From a virus: 27,389 bases of DNA. The stretch covers positions 1 through 27,389 of IMG/VR virus record IMGVR_UViG_3300042691_002463. The stretch is one strand, 5' to 3'. A model generated the notes under the pieces. It was not told the origin of the DNA. It saw only the letters and a list, made by a program, of their open reading frames with translations, and ran no database searches. This document shows, one piece after another, positions 27,380 to 27,389 of this stretch. The position numbers were made by a program, and so were the translations under genes. The stretch's first letter is position 1. Each line of letters opens with the position of its first letter.

Positions 27380-27389
27380 CGGATATTCA
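27363..27389 (+). CDS. 5' end of a probable nucleotide kinase (partial)
   Basis: ATG at 27363 opens MIIGVNGYS and runs off the window. MIIGxxGYxGSGKDT is the usual start of phage deoxynucleoside-monophosphate kinases, the P-loop of which would begin just beyond the edge. Only nine codons are visible, so the call rests on this short match and on the replication-module context. Confidence 0.45.

Noticed and set aside
1-27389. Stop-codon reassignment (TAG or TGA recoding known in some crAss-like phages)
   Set aside because: Genes including the replication set terminate normally at TAA, TAG or TGA with domain-complete products; no suppressor tRNA is seen, the only tRNA being Arg(UCU).
1-27389. 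CRISPR array, rRNA, insertion sequence, integrase or lysogeny repressor
   Set aside because: No regularly spaced direct repeats, no rRNA-like stretch, no transposase or integrase motifs were found. The only mobile-type gene recognised is the HNH endonuclease at 2942.

Overview
The window is AT-rich and reads as a piece of a tailed double-stranded DNA phage genome (Caudoviricetes) that infects a member of the Bacteroidota. Three things point there. Gene packing is tight, with many 1-50 nt overlaps. Start codons sit behind A/T-rich leaders (recurring AATTAA-type sequence) and not Shine-Dalgarno sites, as in Bacteroidota. Many small proteins look familiar from Bacteroidota phages, including crAss-like ones. 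This placement comes from motif recognition and memory, not from a search. The standard genetic code fits: genes end on TAA, TGA and TAG.

Layout. (1) Bases 1-11742, plus strand: the 3' end of an unknown gene and its terminator, then small unknown genes, an HNH protein and a tRNA-Arg(UCU). An accessory patch follows (2407-3941) in which a broken DUF6915-like gene start, an unknown gene and an HNH homing-type endonuclease precede an intact DUF6915-like gene. Next come unknown genes, an AT-hook protein, an SF2 (DECH) helicase, a possible NinB-like protein, one counter-oriented gene, a family-1-like uracil-DNA glycosylase and a MoxR-type AAA+ ATPase paired with a VWA (MIDAS) protein. A hairpin terminator at 11748-11779 closes the block and probably works in both directions. 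(2) Bases 11830-15564, minus strand: a late cassette with a membrane-anchored coiled-coil protein, a tail or receptor-binding-like protein, holin, two spanin-like proteins, M15 peptidase endolysin, two structural-like proteins sharing an N-terminal module, and tiny basic or Cys-containing proteins. (3) A divergent intergenic region at 15565-15682. (4) Bases 15683-27389, plus strand: the replication and recombination module. It holds a DnaA domain-IV-like protein, a DnaB-type helicase, a Sak4-like NTPase, an SSB-like protein, a DnaG-like primase, an HNH protein, a PD-(D/E)XK nuclease, a family B DNA polymerase ending in a beta-clamp-binding pentapeptide, a DUF932-like protein and, at the window edge, what looks like the start of a nucleotide kinase.

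How the parts could work together (inference): the DnaA-like protein, primase, DnaB helicase, SSB and PolB would form a largely self-supplied replisome that borrows the host sliding clamp through the polymerase tail. The Sak4-like NTPase, SSB and nuclease would form an annealing-type recombination set. UDG would handle uracil in DNA. The minus-strand block would lyse the cell and supply adsorption or tail-tip proteins. The least explained parts are the MoxR/VWA pair with its GNDGNMY-type N-terminal extension, the gene remnant and endonuclease patch, and the N-terminal module shared by the two minus-strand proteins.
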